Shown here: in pieces, positions 1 through 5,764 of the stretch
How positions within the stretch are numbered: the first letter of the stretch is position 1
Layout: each line of letters starts with the position of its first letter
Origin: Tethybacter castelli
GTDB taxonomy: Bacteria > Pseudomonadota > Gammaproteobacteria > Tethybacterales > Tethybacteraceae
Assembly (NCBI GenBank): GCA_036679665.1
Contig: JAZHEJ010000028.1
Coordinates: 1-6,092, forward strand
Length of the DNA stretch: 6,092 bases
Direction of reading: 5' to 3'
Notes under the pieces: model-generated
Told to the model about the DNA's origin: nothing
What the model saw: the letters and a program-made list of their open reading frames with translations, nothing else
The model's database searches: none
Program-made: the position numbers and the translations under genes

Positions 1-251
1 AAAATGCCGTGGCCTCGATGGTGGGTGGTAAACGTATCTTCGGTGTTCATTTCCGCGGCCACTCCGACCGCGGCCGCTTCTTCACCGATCGACAAGTGCA
101 ACATTGATCCGGCACTTTGCCCGCGCACAAATAATTCGCCAACCCGCTCTTCAAAAGTACGTATTTTGCGCATCGCAATGTACATATCAAGCATTTGGTC
201 GTTGGGCGCCGATGCTTGCGCATCTTGTTTTGATGGCGACGATTTACTCAT
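1..251 (-). CDS. Thiamine-diphosphate dehydrogenase E1 component, alpha subunit (pyruvate/acetoin dehydrogenase type), N-terminal part only
   Basis: This partial gene starts at the ATG at 251-249 and reads leftward off the window, giving 83 complete codons. The visible protein has a polar N-terminal tail of about 20 residues (MSKSSPSKQDAQ...). It then has the typical E1 alpha opening: MYIAMRKIRTFEERV, ELFVRG, HLSIGEEAAAVGV, and finally THHRGHG near residues 77-82. The MRxIRTFEE, IGEEA and HRGHG blocks are hallmarks of the alpha subunit of thiamine-diphosphate 2-oxoacid dehydrogenases. These cytoplasmic enzymes decarboxylate pyruvate (or cleave acetoin) and pass the acyl group to a lipoyl E2. 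The substrate cannot be settled from this fragment, and an alpha-beta fusion is possible because the rest is missing. No strong Shine-Dalgarno is seen; an AT-rich inverted repeat sits just upstream of the start. It follows glpD on the same strand after 71 bases, so co-transcription is possible. The family assignment is firm. Confidence 0.85.
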   Translation of the reverse strand, partial: MSKSSPSKQDAQASAPNDQMLDMYIAMRKIRTFEERVGELFVRGQSAGSMLHLSIGEEAAAVGVAAEMNTEDTFTTHHRGHGI

Positions 252-257
252 CGATAT

Positions 258-273
258 CTTTTATGAATAAAAG
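258..273. repeat. Perfect AT-rich inverted repeat upstream of the E1 alpha gene
   Basis: CTTTTAT at 258-264 and ATAAAAG at 267-273 are exact reverse complements separated by 2 bases. The repeat ends 6 bases before the E1 alpha start codon, so it covers the place where a ribosome-binding site would lie. It could be an operator half-site pair, or an RNA stem that limits ribosome access. It could also be chance, since the sequence is AT-rich. Confidence 0.35.
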
Positions 274-322
274 CTGCCGGCAAGTTTTGGTCTCATAGTC
301 GTTAATTATCCATCTTTTTCAG

Positions 323-1939
323 CTAATTTAGGTCAGTTGGCGGCAACGCGGTGCGGTTTGCGATCCAGCTTGCGAGCGACTTTTGCTGCTTGGCGTTAAG
401 CCGCAAACCCAGTTTGGTGCGCCGCCACAGAATATCTTCGGCAGTCTGCGCCCATTCGCGTTCAATCAACCACCGCACTTCGCGTTCATATAAATTCGCG
501 CCGAAATCTTCACCTAGATCCGCAAGCTTGGTTGCGTCGGCGTAGACGTCAAACACTTCAGTTCCGTAGCGACGCATTAGGCTTTGCGCCCACAGTTCGT
601 CGACAAACTGATAGCGTTCGCGTATGTTGTCAACCAGTTTTGCCAGTTCGTCGATCGCAAAGTCGCCGCCAGGCAACGGTACTTTGGCAGTCCACGCGGC
701 GCCCATGTGCGGATAATAACCGCCCATTTTTTTCATCGCTTCTTCAGCAAGTCTGCGGTAAGTGGTAAGCTTGCCGCCAAACACGTTCAGCAACGGCAAT
801 TTATTTTGCTCATCATGTACCGATAACACATAGTCGCGAGTTGCCGTCGTGGCCGAAGACGCGCTGTTGTCATACAAAAGACGCACTCCGGCATAGGACC
901 ACACGATGTCTTCTTCGGTAACCTCGGTGTTGAAATAACCGTTGACCGCATCCAACAAATACTGTTGCTCTTCGGCGCTGCAGGTGGCGTTATCCGGCGA
1001 ACCATCGTGATCTTGATCAGTGGTGCCGATCAAGGTGTAATCAACTTCATAAGGTATCGCAAAAATAATCCGTCCATCGTGCAATTGAAAAAAATACGGC
1101 TGATCGTGATCAAACAGCTTGCGTGTAACAATATGGCTACCACGCACTAACCGTATTTTTTTGGAGCTGGATTCAGTCAGGCGATCCTTTAATATTTCTC
1201 CAACCCAAGGCCCGCCGGCATTGATAATGCCCTTGACACGTACGTTGGATTGTTTTTGAGTGTGCGTGTCGCGTAGTTGCGCACGCCAGACGCCGTTTTC
1301 GCGTTGCGCGCTGACGCAGATGGTGCGGGGTTTGATCAACGCGCCGCGATTGGCCGCATCTTTGGCATTAAGCACAACCAAACGCGAATCCTCCACCCAG
1401 CAATCTGAATATTCGTATGCTTTGATAAAACGCGGCTGGAGCGCATTACCTGTTTTGTGAGTACGCAAATCAAGCGTTTTGGTACCAGGCAAAATCTCGC
1501 GTCCCCCTAGATGGTCGTAAATAAACAGACCGCTGCGAATCAGCAGTGGCGGCTGTTTACCGCGTAATAACGGCGCGACAAAGCGCAGTAATTTGCCAAC
1601 TCCGGATTGGCCGCTGCTCAACGGTTGCTGCGGGTCAATGGGCAGCACAAAACGCAACGGCCATGCAATGTGAGGCATCGCGGTAAGTAGCGTTTCGCGT
1701 TCGATAAGCGCTTCGCGGACCAACCGGAATTCAAAATGCTCCAAATAACGCAAGCCGCCATGAAACAGCTTGGTTGACGACGATGATGTCGCCTGCGCAA
1801 GATCGTCTTTTTCGCACAGCATCACCTTCAAGCCGCGTCCCGCGGCGTCCCGCGCAATACCGCAACCGTTGATGCCACCTCCGATCACCAGCAGATCAAA
1901 AATTTTATCCGCCGCTGACGCGTCTTGTATATCCTCCAT
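323..1939 (-). CDS. glpD: Aerobic FAD-dependent glycerol-3-phosphate dehydrogenase
   Basis: GlpD oxidises sn-glycerol 3-phosphate to dihydroxyacetone phosphate at the inner face of the cytoplasmic membrane and passes electrons to quinone. The 538-residue protein has an N-terminal FAD dinucleotide-binding motif (GGGINGCG, residues 20-27) and the family block TSSSSTKLFHGGLRYLEH (51-68). It also has YDHLGG (141-146), EYSDCWVEDSRL (176-187), RGSHIV (266-271), IGTTD (304-308), GVRLL (351-355) with the conserved Arg353, FGGKLTTYR (387-395), and a C-terminal domain with LWRRTK (504-509). The match to E. coli GlpD, recalled from memory, is strong throughout. It is longer than the usual ~500 residues, mainly because about 23 extra residues (roughly 101-124) precede the GLFIYDHLGG block. 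I chose the ATG at 1939-1937; a GTG immediately before it (1942-1940) is the only close alternative. A weak GGTAG lies about 9 bases upstream. The stop is TAG. Confidence 0.96.
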   Translation of the reverse strand: MEDIQDASAADKIFDLLVIGGGINGCGIARDAAGRGLKVMLCEKDDLAQATSSSSTKLFHGGLRYLEHFEFRLVREALIERETLLTAMPHIAWPLRFVLPIDPQQPLSSGQSGVGKLLRFVAPLLRGKQPPLLIRSGLFIYDHLGGREILPGTKTLDLRTHKTGNALQPRFIKAYEYSDCWVEDSRLVVLNAKDAANRGALIKPRTICVSAQRENGVWRAQLRDTHTQKQSNVRVKGIINAGGPWVGEILKDRLTESSSKKIRLVRGSHIVTRKLFDHDQPYFFQLHDGRIIFAIPYEVDYTLIGTTDQDHDGSPDNATCSAEEQQYLLDAVNGYFNTEVTEEDIVWSYAGVRLLYDNSASSATTATRDYVLSVHDEQNKLPLLNVFGGKLTTYRRLAEEAMKKMGGYYPHMGAAWTAKVPLPGGDFAIDELAKLVDNIRERYQFVDELWAQSLMRRYGTEVFDVYADATKLADLGEDFGANLYEREVRWLIEREWAQTAEDILWRRTKLGLRLNAKQQKSLASWIANRTALPPTDLN

Positions 1940-2011
1940 CACTTATTGCTACCGATAAAATAATTACTTTGCAGCGGCTATTAGCGCGACACGGTGATTC
2001 ATTATCAACTT

Positions 2012-2040
2012 GTTATATTAAGACACAACTTGCTTGGCAA
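2012..2040 (-). promoter_or_regulatory. Candidate sigma70 promoter for glpD
   Basis: Read on the minus strand, TTGCCA (2040-2035) and TATAAC (2017-2012) are separated by exactly 17 bases. Each hexamer matches the TTGACA/TATAAT consensus at five of six positions. Initiation would fall near 2005, giving a leader of about 65 bases before the glpD start. The -35 box ends only three bases from the start codon of the divergent small gene at 2044, so the two genes share this short control region. No equally good plus-strand promoter was found. Confidence 0.55.
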
Positions 2041-2043
2041 ATC

Positions 2044-2256
2044 ATGACCGAACTGTTTAGCACTATAACCTGTCCTGAATGCGGCAAAGCGCAACGGGAA
2101 CAGATGCCCGTCAATGCTTGTCAATATTTCTACCAATGCACCGGCTGTAAAGTTTGGTTAAAGCCTCTAGGCAAAGACTGCTGTGTTTTTTGCTCCTATG
2201 GCGATAATCTGTGTCCGCCAGTCCAAAGCGACGCTGAAAAATGTTGCAACAGATAA
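2044..2256 (+). CDS. Small cysteine-rich protein of the GDCCVxC type
   Basis: This 70-residue protein carries 11 cysteines. They fall in CPEC (10-13), Cys26, CTGC (32-35), the DCCVFCSYG core (45-53), CPP (57-59) and a CC near the C terminus (67-68). The arrangement ITCPxCG, MPxxACQxFYxC, DCCVFCSYG, CPPxQ matches the small GDCCVxC domain proteins of proteobacteria. Some members of that family carry selenocysteine at the second cysteine of the core; here it is an ordinary TGT codon. The two CxxC pairs suggest metal binding, but the function of the family is not established. The usual Gly before Asp-Cys-Cys appears to be Lys44 here. I chose the ATG at 2044 because family similarity begins there. 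An in-frame ATG at 1969 would add 25 residues unlike the family and read across the glpD promoter. No clear Shine-Dalgarno is visible. The gene is divergent from glpD and convergent with the ATPase gene. Confidence 0.85.
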   Translation: MTELFSTITCPECGKAQREQMPVNACQYFYQCTGCKVWLKPLGKDCCVFCSYGDNLCPPVQSDAEKCCNR

Positions 2257-2268
2257 GTAGCGGTATCT

Positions 2269-2286
2269 ACAAGTCATAAGACTTGT
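2269..2286. terminator. Hairpin in the gap between convergent genes, possible weak terminator
   Basis: ACAAGTC (2269-2275) and GACTTGT (2280-2286) form a perfect 7-bp stem around the loop ATAA. It sits 12 bases after the stop of the small cysteine-rich gene and 42 bases beyond the ATPase gene stop on the other strand. That is where a shared bidirectional terminator would be expected. The stem is not GC-rich and no T-run follows on either strand, so it is not a classic Rho-independent terminator. Confidence 0.3.
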
Positions 2287-2328
2287 TGTGATTACGGCTT
2301 GGTTGCTCATACTATGGTATCAACTTGG

Positions 2329-3345
2329 CTATATTCGCTGGCCGGCATTGTCAAACCAGTGGGTACGCCCCGATGCCGGCGCGAATGCCAGCTTGGCGCC
2401 TTTAGTAGCCGCAGTGGTATCGGCCAGTTTAACCGTGAATTGAATCCCGTCATCACCGACACAATGGGTCAGTATATGTTCGCCTAAATTTTCCATCACT
2501 TCAATTGTCCCCGTTAGCGGCGCGTTGTCTCCCTCAACCGGTATCAGATGTTCAGGGCGGATGCCAACTTTGTGCGCTTTGGTTCGTTGCGGTTCATCCA
2601 GCGCGACCGCGGACACAGGCAGCAAATTCATTTTCGGACTGCCAATAAACCCGGCCACAAATTCGTTGCCCGGAGTATTGTACAGTTCGATCGGCGTTCC
2701 GACCTGCTCGATATTACCGGCATTCATCACCACGATGCGATCAGCCAAAGTCATCGCCTCAACTTGATCGTGGGTTACATAAATCATCGTTGCGGTAAGC
2801 CGGTTATGCATTTTGGCAATTTCCAAGCGCGTTTGGGCGCGCAACGCGGCATCCAAATTAGACAGCGGCTCATCGAACAAAAACACTTTGGGATCGCGCA
2901 CAATCGCGCGACCGATCGCGACGCGTTGACGCTGTCCGCCCGACAAAGCCTTGGGCTGGCGCTCCAGGTATTCTTTCAACTGCAAGATATCCGCAGCTTC
3001 GCGCACTCGGCGGTCGATTTCCTCCTTATCAATCTTGGCGAGCTTCAAACCGAACGCCATGTTATTAAAAACCGTCATGTGCGGATACAACGCGTAGGAT
3101 TGAAACACCATTGCCACCCCGCGCTTGGCGGCGGCAACTTCGTTCATAGTCTTGCCTTCAATGCTGAGCTCGCCACCGGTAATTTCCTCAAGGCCGGCAA
3201 TCATACGCAACAAAGTCGATTTACCGCAGCCGGAAGGGCCGACGAACACGACAAATTCCCCCGCGTTGATCGCAAGGTTGATATCGTGCAACACCTCGGT
3301 GTCGCCGTAGTTTTTTGAAACGTTGGTTAATGTTACTTGCGCCAT
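2329..3345 (-). CDS. ABC transporter ATP-binding protein for polyol uptake (SmoK/UgpC/MalK type)
   Basis: This is the cytoplasmic ATPase that powers the neighbouring permeases. The 338-residue protein has all the nucleotide-binding elements: Walker A GPSGCGKST (36-44), Q-loop Gln82 in VFQSYALYPHM, signature LSGGQRQR (134-141), Walker B VFLFDEP (154-160), D-loop SNLD (162-165) and switch His192 in YVTHDQ. After residue 235 comes the C-terminal regulatory/TOBE-like part of the MalK subfamily, with the typical GFIGSPKMN (232-240) and GIRPEHL (261-267). The length is normal for the family. MalK-like subunits can be shared between transporters, so the polyol assignment rests on context: the gene lies 23 bases after the mannitol dehydrogenase-like gene and in one operon with SmoF- and SmoG-like permeases. 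The start at 3345 fits the beginning of the domain (MAQVTLTNVSKNYG) and has AGGAG upstream. It is the last gene of the operon and ends with TAG. Confidence 0.95.
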   Translation of the reverse strand: MAQVTLTNVSKNYGDTEVLHDINLAINAGEFVVFVGPSGCGKSTLLRMIAGLEEITGGELSIEGKTMNEVAAAKRGVAMVFQSYALYPHMTVFNNMAFGLKLAKIDKEEIDRRVREAADILQLKEYLERQPKALSGGQRQRVAIGRAIVRDPKVFLFDEPLSNLDAALRAQTRLEIAKMHNRLTATMIYVTHDQVEAMTLADRIVVMNAGNIEQVGTPIELYNTPGNEFVAGFIGSPKMNLLPVSAVALDEPQRTKAHKVGIRPEHLIPVEGDNAPLTGTIEVMENLGEHILTHCVGDDGIQFTVKLADTTAATKGAKLAFAPASGRTHWFDNAGQRI

Positions 3346-3357
3346 CTTTGAGACCGA

Positions 3358-3362
3358 CTCCT
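3358..3362 (-). promoter_or_regulatory. Ribosome-binding site of the ABC ATPase gene
   Basis: AGGAG on the minus strand lies in the 23-base gap after the dehydrogenase stop codon. It is 12 bases before the ATPase ATG, a slightly long spacing. It is the clearest Shine-Dalgarno in the operon, supports the start at 3345, and suggests independent initiation of the last gene. Confidence 0.5.
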
Positions 3363-3368
3363 AAATTA

Positions 3369-4790
3369 TCAAACTGGAAAGTGAACGGCAAGTTCGCTGA
3401 TCTGCGCACAAACACCGGACACGAATTGAGGATAACGTTCAGGTATATCGCCCCACAGCTTGGTATATCCGGCAAATTTTTGTTCTTGGCCCGGACCTAA
3501 CACATCTTCCACCATCGACCAATTAGGCTCATGATAATAAAACGCCATTTTCTTTTGCGCCACAAGACGCATAAACACATACCAGCTCGCGATAGCCCGC
3601 ATCGCACAATCAGGAGTTATGCCGCAAGCAAAACATCCTGCAACCGTGGGCAAAATAAAAGTTGGCATCTTGCTTACCCCGTCTTGAACGATCCGCTCAA
3701 TGCTGTCAGCAATGTTTGCGTTCAAAAAACGCTCCTTGATGGTCTTATGGTAGGCAGATAAATCCAGCGGCGAACCTTCGCCTAGCGCCGGAATTACTTC
3801 AGTGGTTTCGTATTTGTCGAAAAATGTCGCCAGTTCCTCGTCGCGCATCGCCGCATCGTAGGTCGCGTGCCCCTTTAACGCGCCAAGGTAAGCCAAGCAC
3901 GAATGACCACCGTTAAGAATCCGGATTTTCGCTTCTTCATAAGGTTGCACATCCGCAACGATGCTCGCCCCGGCAACTTCAAGATCAGGTCTTAGGCCGC
4001 TAAATTTATCTTCAATCACCCATTGAATAAAATCTTCGGCGTGCACTGAAATATCGCCTTCAATGCCGAACAATTTTGCAACCTCCTCAGATGTGGTCGC
4101 ATCAATTTTTGGCGTGATGCGATCCACCATGCAACAAGGAAACGCCACGTTGTCATCCAACCATCCCAATAGCGACGTGTCACCACAAACTTCCAGATAA
4201 GCTTTGAAATTGCGTTCTAGCAACAAGCCGTTTTCGCGCAGATTGTCGCAACACAACACCGTCACCGGCCCCGCCTTAGAATCCCGTCGGCGCATCAACA
4301 CGTTGCGTAAAAACGCATAGACGGAGGTTTGTCTTGTCCCGGCTATTTCGTCTTTGATTTCCGCATTCTCCAGATCAAGTCCCCGGTCCGCACCTTGGCA
4401 GTATCCCGCTTCAGTTACGGTTATCGTGATCAACTGCACCTGCGGCGCGGCTACCGCCTCTACGCTTGATGCGTCTTGTGACCAGTCGTAAAAAACTTTG
4501 TGAGAACGAATTTGCCGATATCGTGGGTCAGCTTGCGACGGTATGGTCTTCAGAACATAACCTTCCGCGCAACCTTGCAGGCGCTTGATATCGGCTGATT
4601 GCTCAGATCGCAGATTAACTCCGGCTATCGCCCAGTTCAAATCCTTGGTTTGCTCCATCAGCGTATCAAAATAAACCGCCTGATGAGTACGGTGAAAAGC
4701 TCCCACCCCCAAGTGGGCCACCCCCACACGAAAATTTTGCTTAGGATAGCTAGATGATTCAAGTTGGGGCAGCTTGTTAGATTTAGTCAT
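3369..4790 (-). CDS. Polyol (mannitol 2-) dehydrogenase, long-chain mannitol dehydrogenase family
   Basis: This cytoplasmic NAD-dependent oxidoreductase most likely converts D-mannitol to D-fructose or a similar polyol (arabitol, sorbitol) to its ketose. The 473-residue protein begins its N-terminal Rossmann domain with HLGVGAFHRTHQ (26-37). It also has VTEAGY (125-130) and the CDNLRENG block (181-188). The family signature is at VAFPCCMVDRITP (215-227), followed by EDFIQWVIEDKF (252-263). The catalytic triad known from Pseudomonas fluorescens mannitol dehydrogenase (Lys, Asn and His in a K-x4-N-x2-H pattern) is intact as Lys288, Asn293 and His296 in KIRILNGGHS. The length is usual for the family, and the C-terminal domain runs to the end. 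It lies between the permease genes and the ATPase gene, so it probably acts on the imported polyol. Fructuronate and tagaturonate reductases share the fold, but the polyol transporter context argues against them. No strong Shine-Dalgarno precedes the ATG. MtlK-like is the best label. Confidence 0.93.
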   Translation of the reverse strand: MTKSNKLPQLESSSYPKQNFRVGVAHLGVGAFHRTHQAVYFDTLMEQTKDLNWAIAGVNLRSEQSADIKRLQGCAEGYVLKTIPSQADPRYRQIRSHKVFYDWSQDASSVEAVAAPQVQLITITVTEAGYCQGADRGLDLENAEIKDEIAGTRQTSVYAFLRNVLMRRRDSKAGPVTVLCCDNLRENGLLLERNFKAYLEVCGDTSLLGWLDDNVAFPCCMVDRITPKIDATTSEEVAKLFGIEGDISVHAEDFIQWVIEDKFSGLRPDLEVAGASIVADVQPYEEAKIRILNGGHSCLAYLGALKGHATYDAAMRDEELATFFDKYETTEVIPALGEGSPLDLSAYHKTIKERFLNANIADSIERIVQDGVSKMPTFILPTVAGCFACGITPDCAMRAIASWYVFMRLVAQKKMAFYYHEPNWSMVEDVLGPGQEQKFAGYTKLWGDIPERYPQFVSGVCAQISELAVHFPV

Positions 4791-4817
4791 TGCCGCAACT
4801 AGTTGAGTACATTTTGG

Positions 4818-4937
4818 TCATCGACATGATAAGTTTGGTCGGAACACAAAAAAACATATTATGATAGCGCCGGCGATCCCGGTTGCCATTGTGATCTTGG
4901 TTGGAAGCGATAAAAGCTGGCGCATGGTGCCCTTCAT
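4818..4937 (-). CDS. Possible 39-residue single-span membrane protein in the polyol transporter operon
   Basis: An open frame begins with an ATG at 4937-4935 that shares one base with the stop codon of the upstream permease (TAATG), a common sign of translational coupling. It ends with TGA at 4820-4818, 27 bases before the dehydrogenase start. The product has a short N-terminal part with three basic residues (Lys2, Arg6, Lys14). One hydrophobic segment follows at about residues 15-32 (ITMATGIAGAIIICFFVF), then a short basic tail. I do not recognise the family. It would fill a 146-base gap in an operon whose other gaps are 3 and 23 bases. The frame also runs upstream through the permease gene, so its upstream openness has no meaning. 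There is no clear Shine-Dalgarno, and a frame this short could be chance. A role as an accessory subunit of the transporter is only inference. Confidence 0.45.
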   Translation of the reverse strand: MKGTMRQLLSLPTKITMATGIAGAIIICFFVFRPNLSCR

Positions 4938-5761
4938 TATTTGACCGCGCCGAAAGTAAGTCCTTGCACCAGTTGTTTTTGGCAAAACCAACCGAAAACG
5001 ACAATCGGAGCGCAAGATAGTGTCGCGACTGCCGATAATTTGGCCCAAAACAATCCTTCCGGACTTGAGTAAGAAGCTACCAGCGCAGTTAGCGTGCCCG
5101 CATCCGCGGATGTGAGAACTATTGACCAGAATGCTTCGTTCCAGCACAAAATTATGCTAAGCAGCGCGGTGGAAACCACTCCACCCCACGACAAAGGAAG
5201 CAACACATAAACTATTTCTTCCCACGTTGTCGCACCGTCCATCCGCGCTGCTTCCAATATTTCACCGGGAATTTCGCGAAAGTAACTAAACAGCATCCAC
5301 ACCACAATCGGCAGATTTATCATCGCAAATATTATTACCAAAACGGTGCGACTGTCCAATAAGCCGGCGGATTGCGCGAGTATATAAATCGGCATCAGCA
5401 CCCCCACCGCAGGCAACATTTTGGTTGACAGCATCCAAAGTAACACGTCTTTGGTAAACCTGCCGGGTTTGAAGGCCATGGCGTAAGACGCCGGAATCGC
5501 GACCGCCAAAGCCAGCGCGGTTCCGCCAAACGAAGTAATAATTGAATTTATAGCGTAGGTAAAGTAATCGCTTCGTTCTTGGACGAGCGCGAAATTTTCC
5601 AATGTTGGAACAAACCAGAACAAAGGTGGACTGGAAATAGCTTGGAGTTCGGTTTTAAAGCTGGTGAGAACCATCCAAAAAATTGGAAAAAACATCAAAA
5701 TGGCAACTAGCCACGCGATTGTTGAGCGCGACCAATGGCGAATTTTTTTGGCAAGGATCAT
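4937..5761 (-). CDS. Polyol ABC transporter permease (SmoG/MalG type)
   Basis: This is the second inner-membrane subunit of the polyol importer. The 274-residue protein shows about six hydrophobic segments, near residues 14-34, 70-95, 106-130, 137-160, 194-216 and 241-260. The cytoplasmic EAA coupling loop (EAARMDGATTWEEI, 170-183, followed by LLPLS) lies between segments 4 and 5, where MalG-type permeases contact the ATPase. The N-terminal FPIFWMVLTSFKTE and the C-terminal QKQLVQGLTFGAVK are typical of the sugar-alcohol/sugar CUT1 permeases. The length is normal. The start at 5761 lies 3 bases after the stop of the upstream permease gene, and the TAA stop overlaps the ATG of the small downstream frame by one base. 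Translation is therefore probably coupled along the operon. The exact polyol cannot be read from this subunit. Confidence 0.94.
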   Translation of the reverse strand: MILAKKIRHWSRSTIAWLVAILMFFPIFWMVLTSFKTELQAISSPPLFWFVPTLENFALVQERSDYFTYAINSIITSFGGTALALAVAIPASYAMAFKPGRFTKDVLLWMLSTKMLPAVGVLMPIYILAQSAGLLDSRTVLVIIFAMINLPIVVWMLFSYFREIPGEILEAARMDGATTWEEIVYVLLPLSWGGVVSTALLSIILCWNEAFWSIVLTSADAGTLTALVASYSSPEGLFWAKLSAVATLSCAPIVVFGWFCQKQLVQGLTFGAVK

Positions 5762-5764
5762 GAT

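Noticed and set aside
4..270. 88-residue plus-strand frame at the left edge
   Set aside because: The minus strand of the same bases encodes a convincing E1 alpha N terminus with MRKIRTFEE, IGEEA and HRGHG blocks, so the plus frame is a shadow.
1969..2043. Upstream ATG extending the small cysteine-rich protein by 25 residues
   Set aside because: The extension shows no family similarity and would be translated from DNA holding the glpD promoter. Similarity starts at the ATG at 2044.
2164..2190. Possible selenocysteine (in-frame TGA) in the DCC core of the small protein
   Set aside because: Both core cysteine codons are TGC and TGT; there is no TGA, so this is the cysteine form of the family.
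2548..3318. 256-residue open frame on the plus strand opposite the ABC ATPase gene
   Set aside because: It lies wholly antisense to a clear ATPase gene with all motifs intact. The product is rich in His, Gln and Arg and resembles no family I know. Long antisense frames of this kind arise from codon bias.
4783..5004. 73-residue minus-strand frame spanning the permease end and the dehydrogenase start
   Set aside because: It overlaps the permease gene and the proposed small membrane frame, and runs into the dehydrogenase start. It has no recognisable motif and no start signal.
4938..5147. Upstream extension of the small frame inside the permease gene, giving a 109-residue product
   Set aside because: It overlaps the conserved C-terminal part of the permease in another frame and its sequence is low-hydrophobic and Cys/Ser/Arg-rich. 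Only the part after the permease stop is plausible as a gene.
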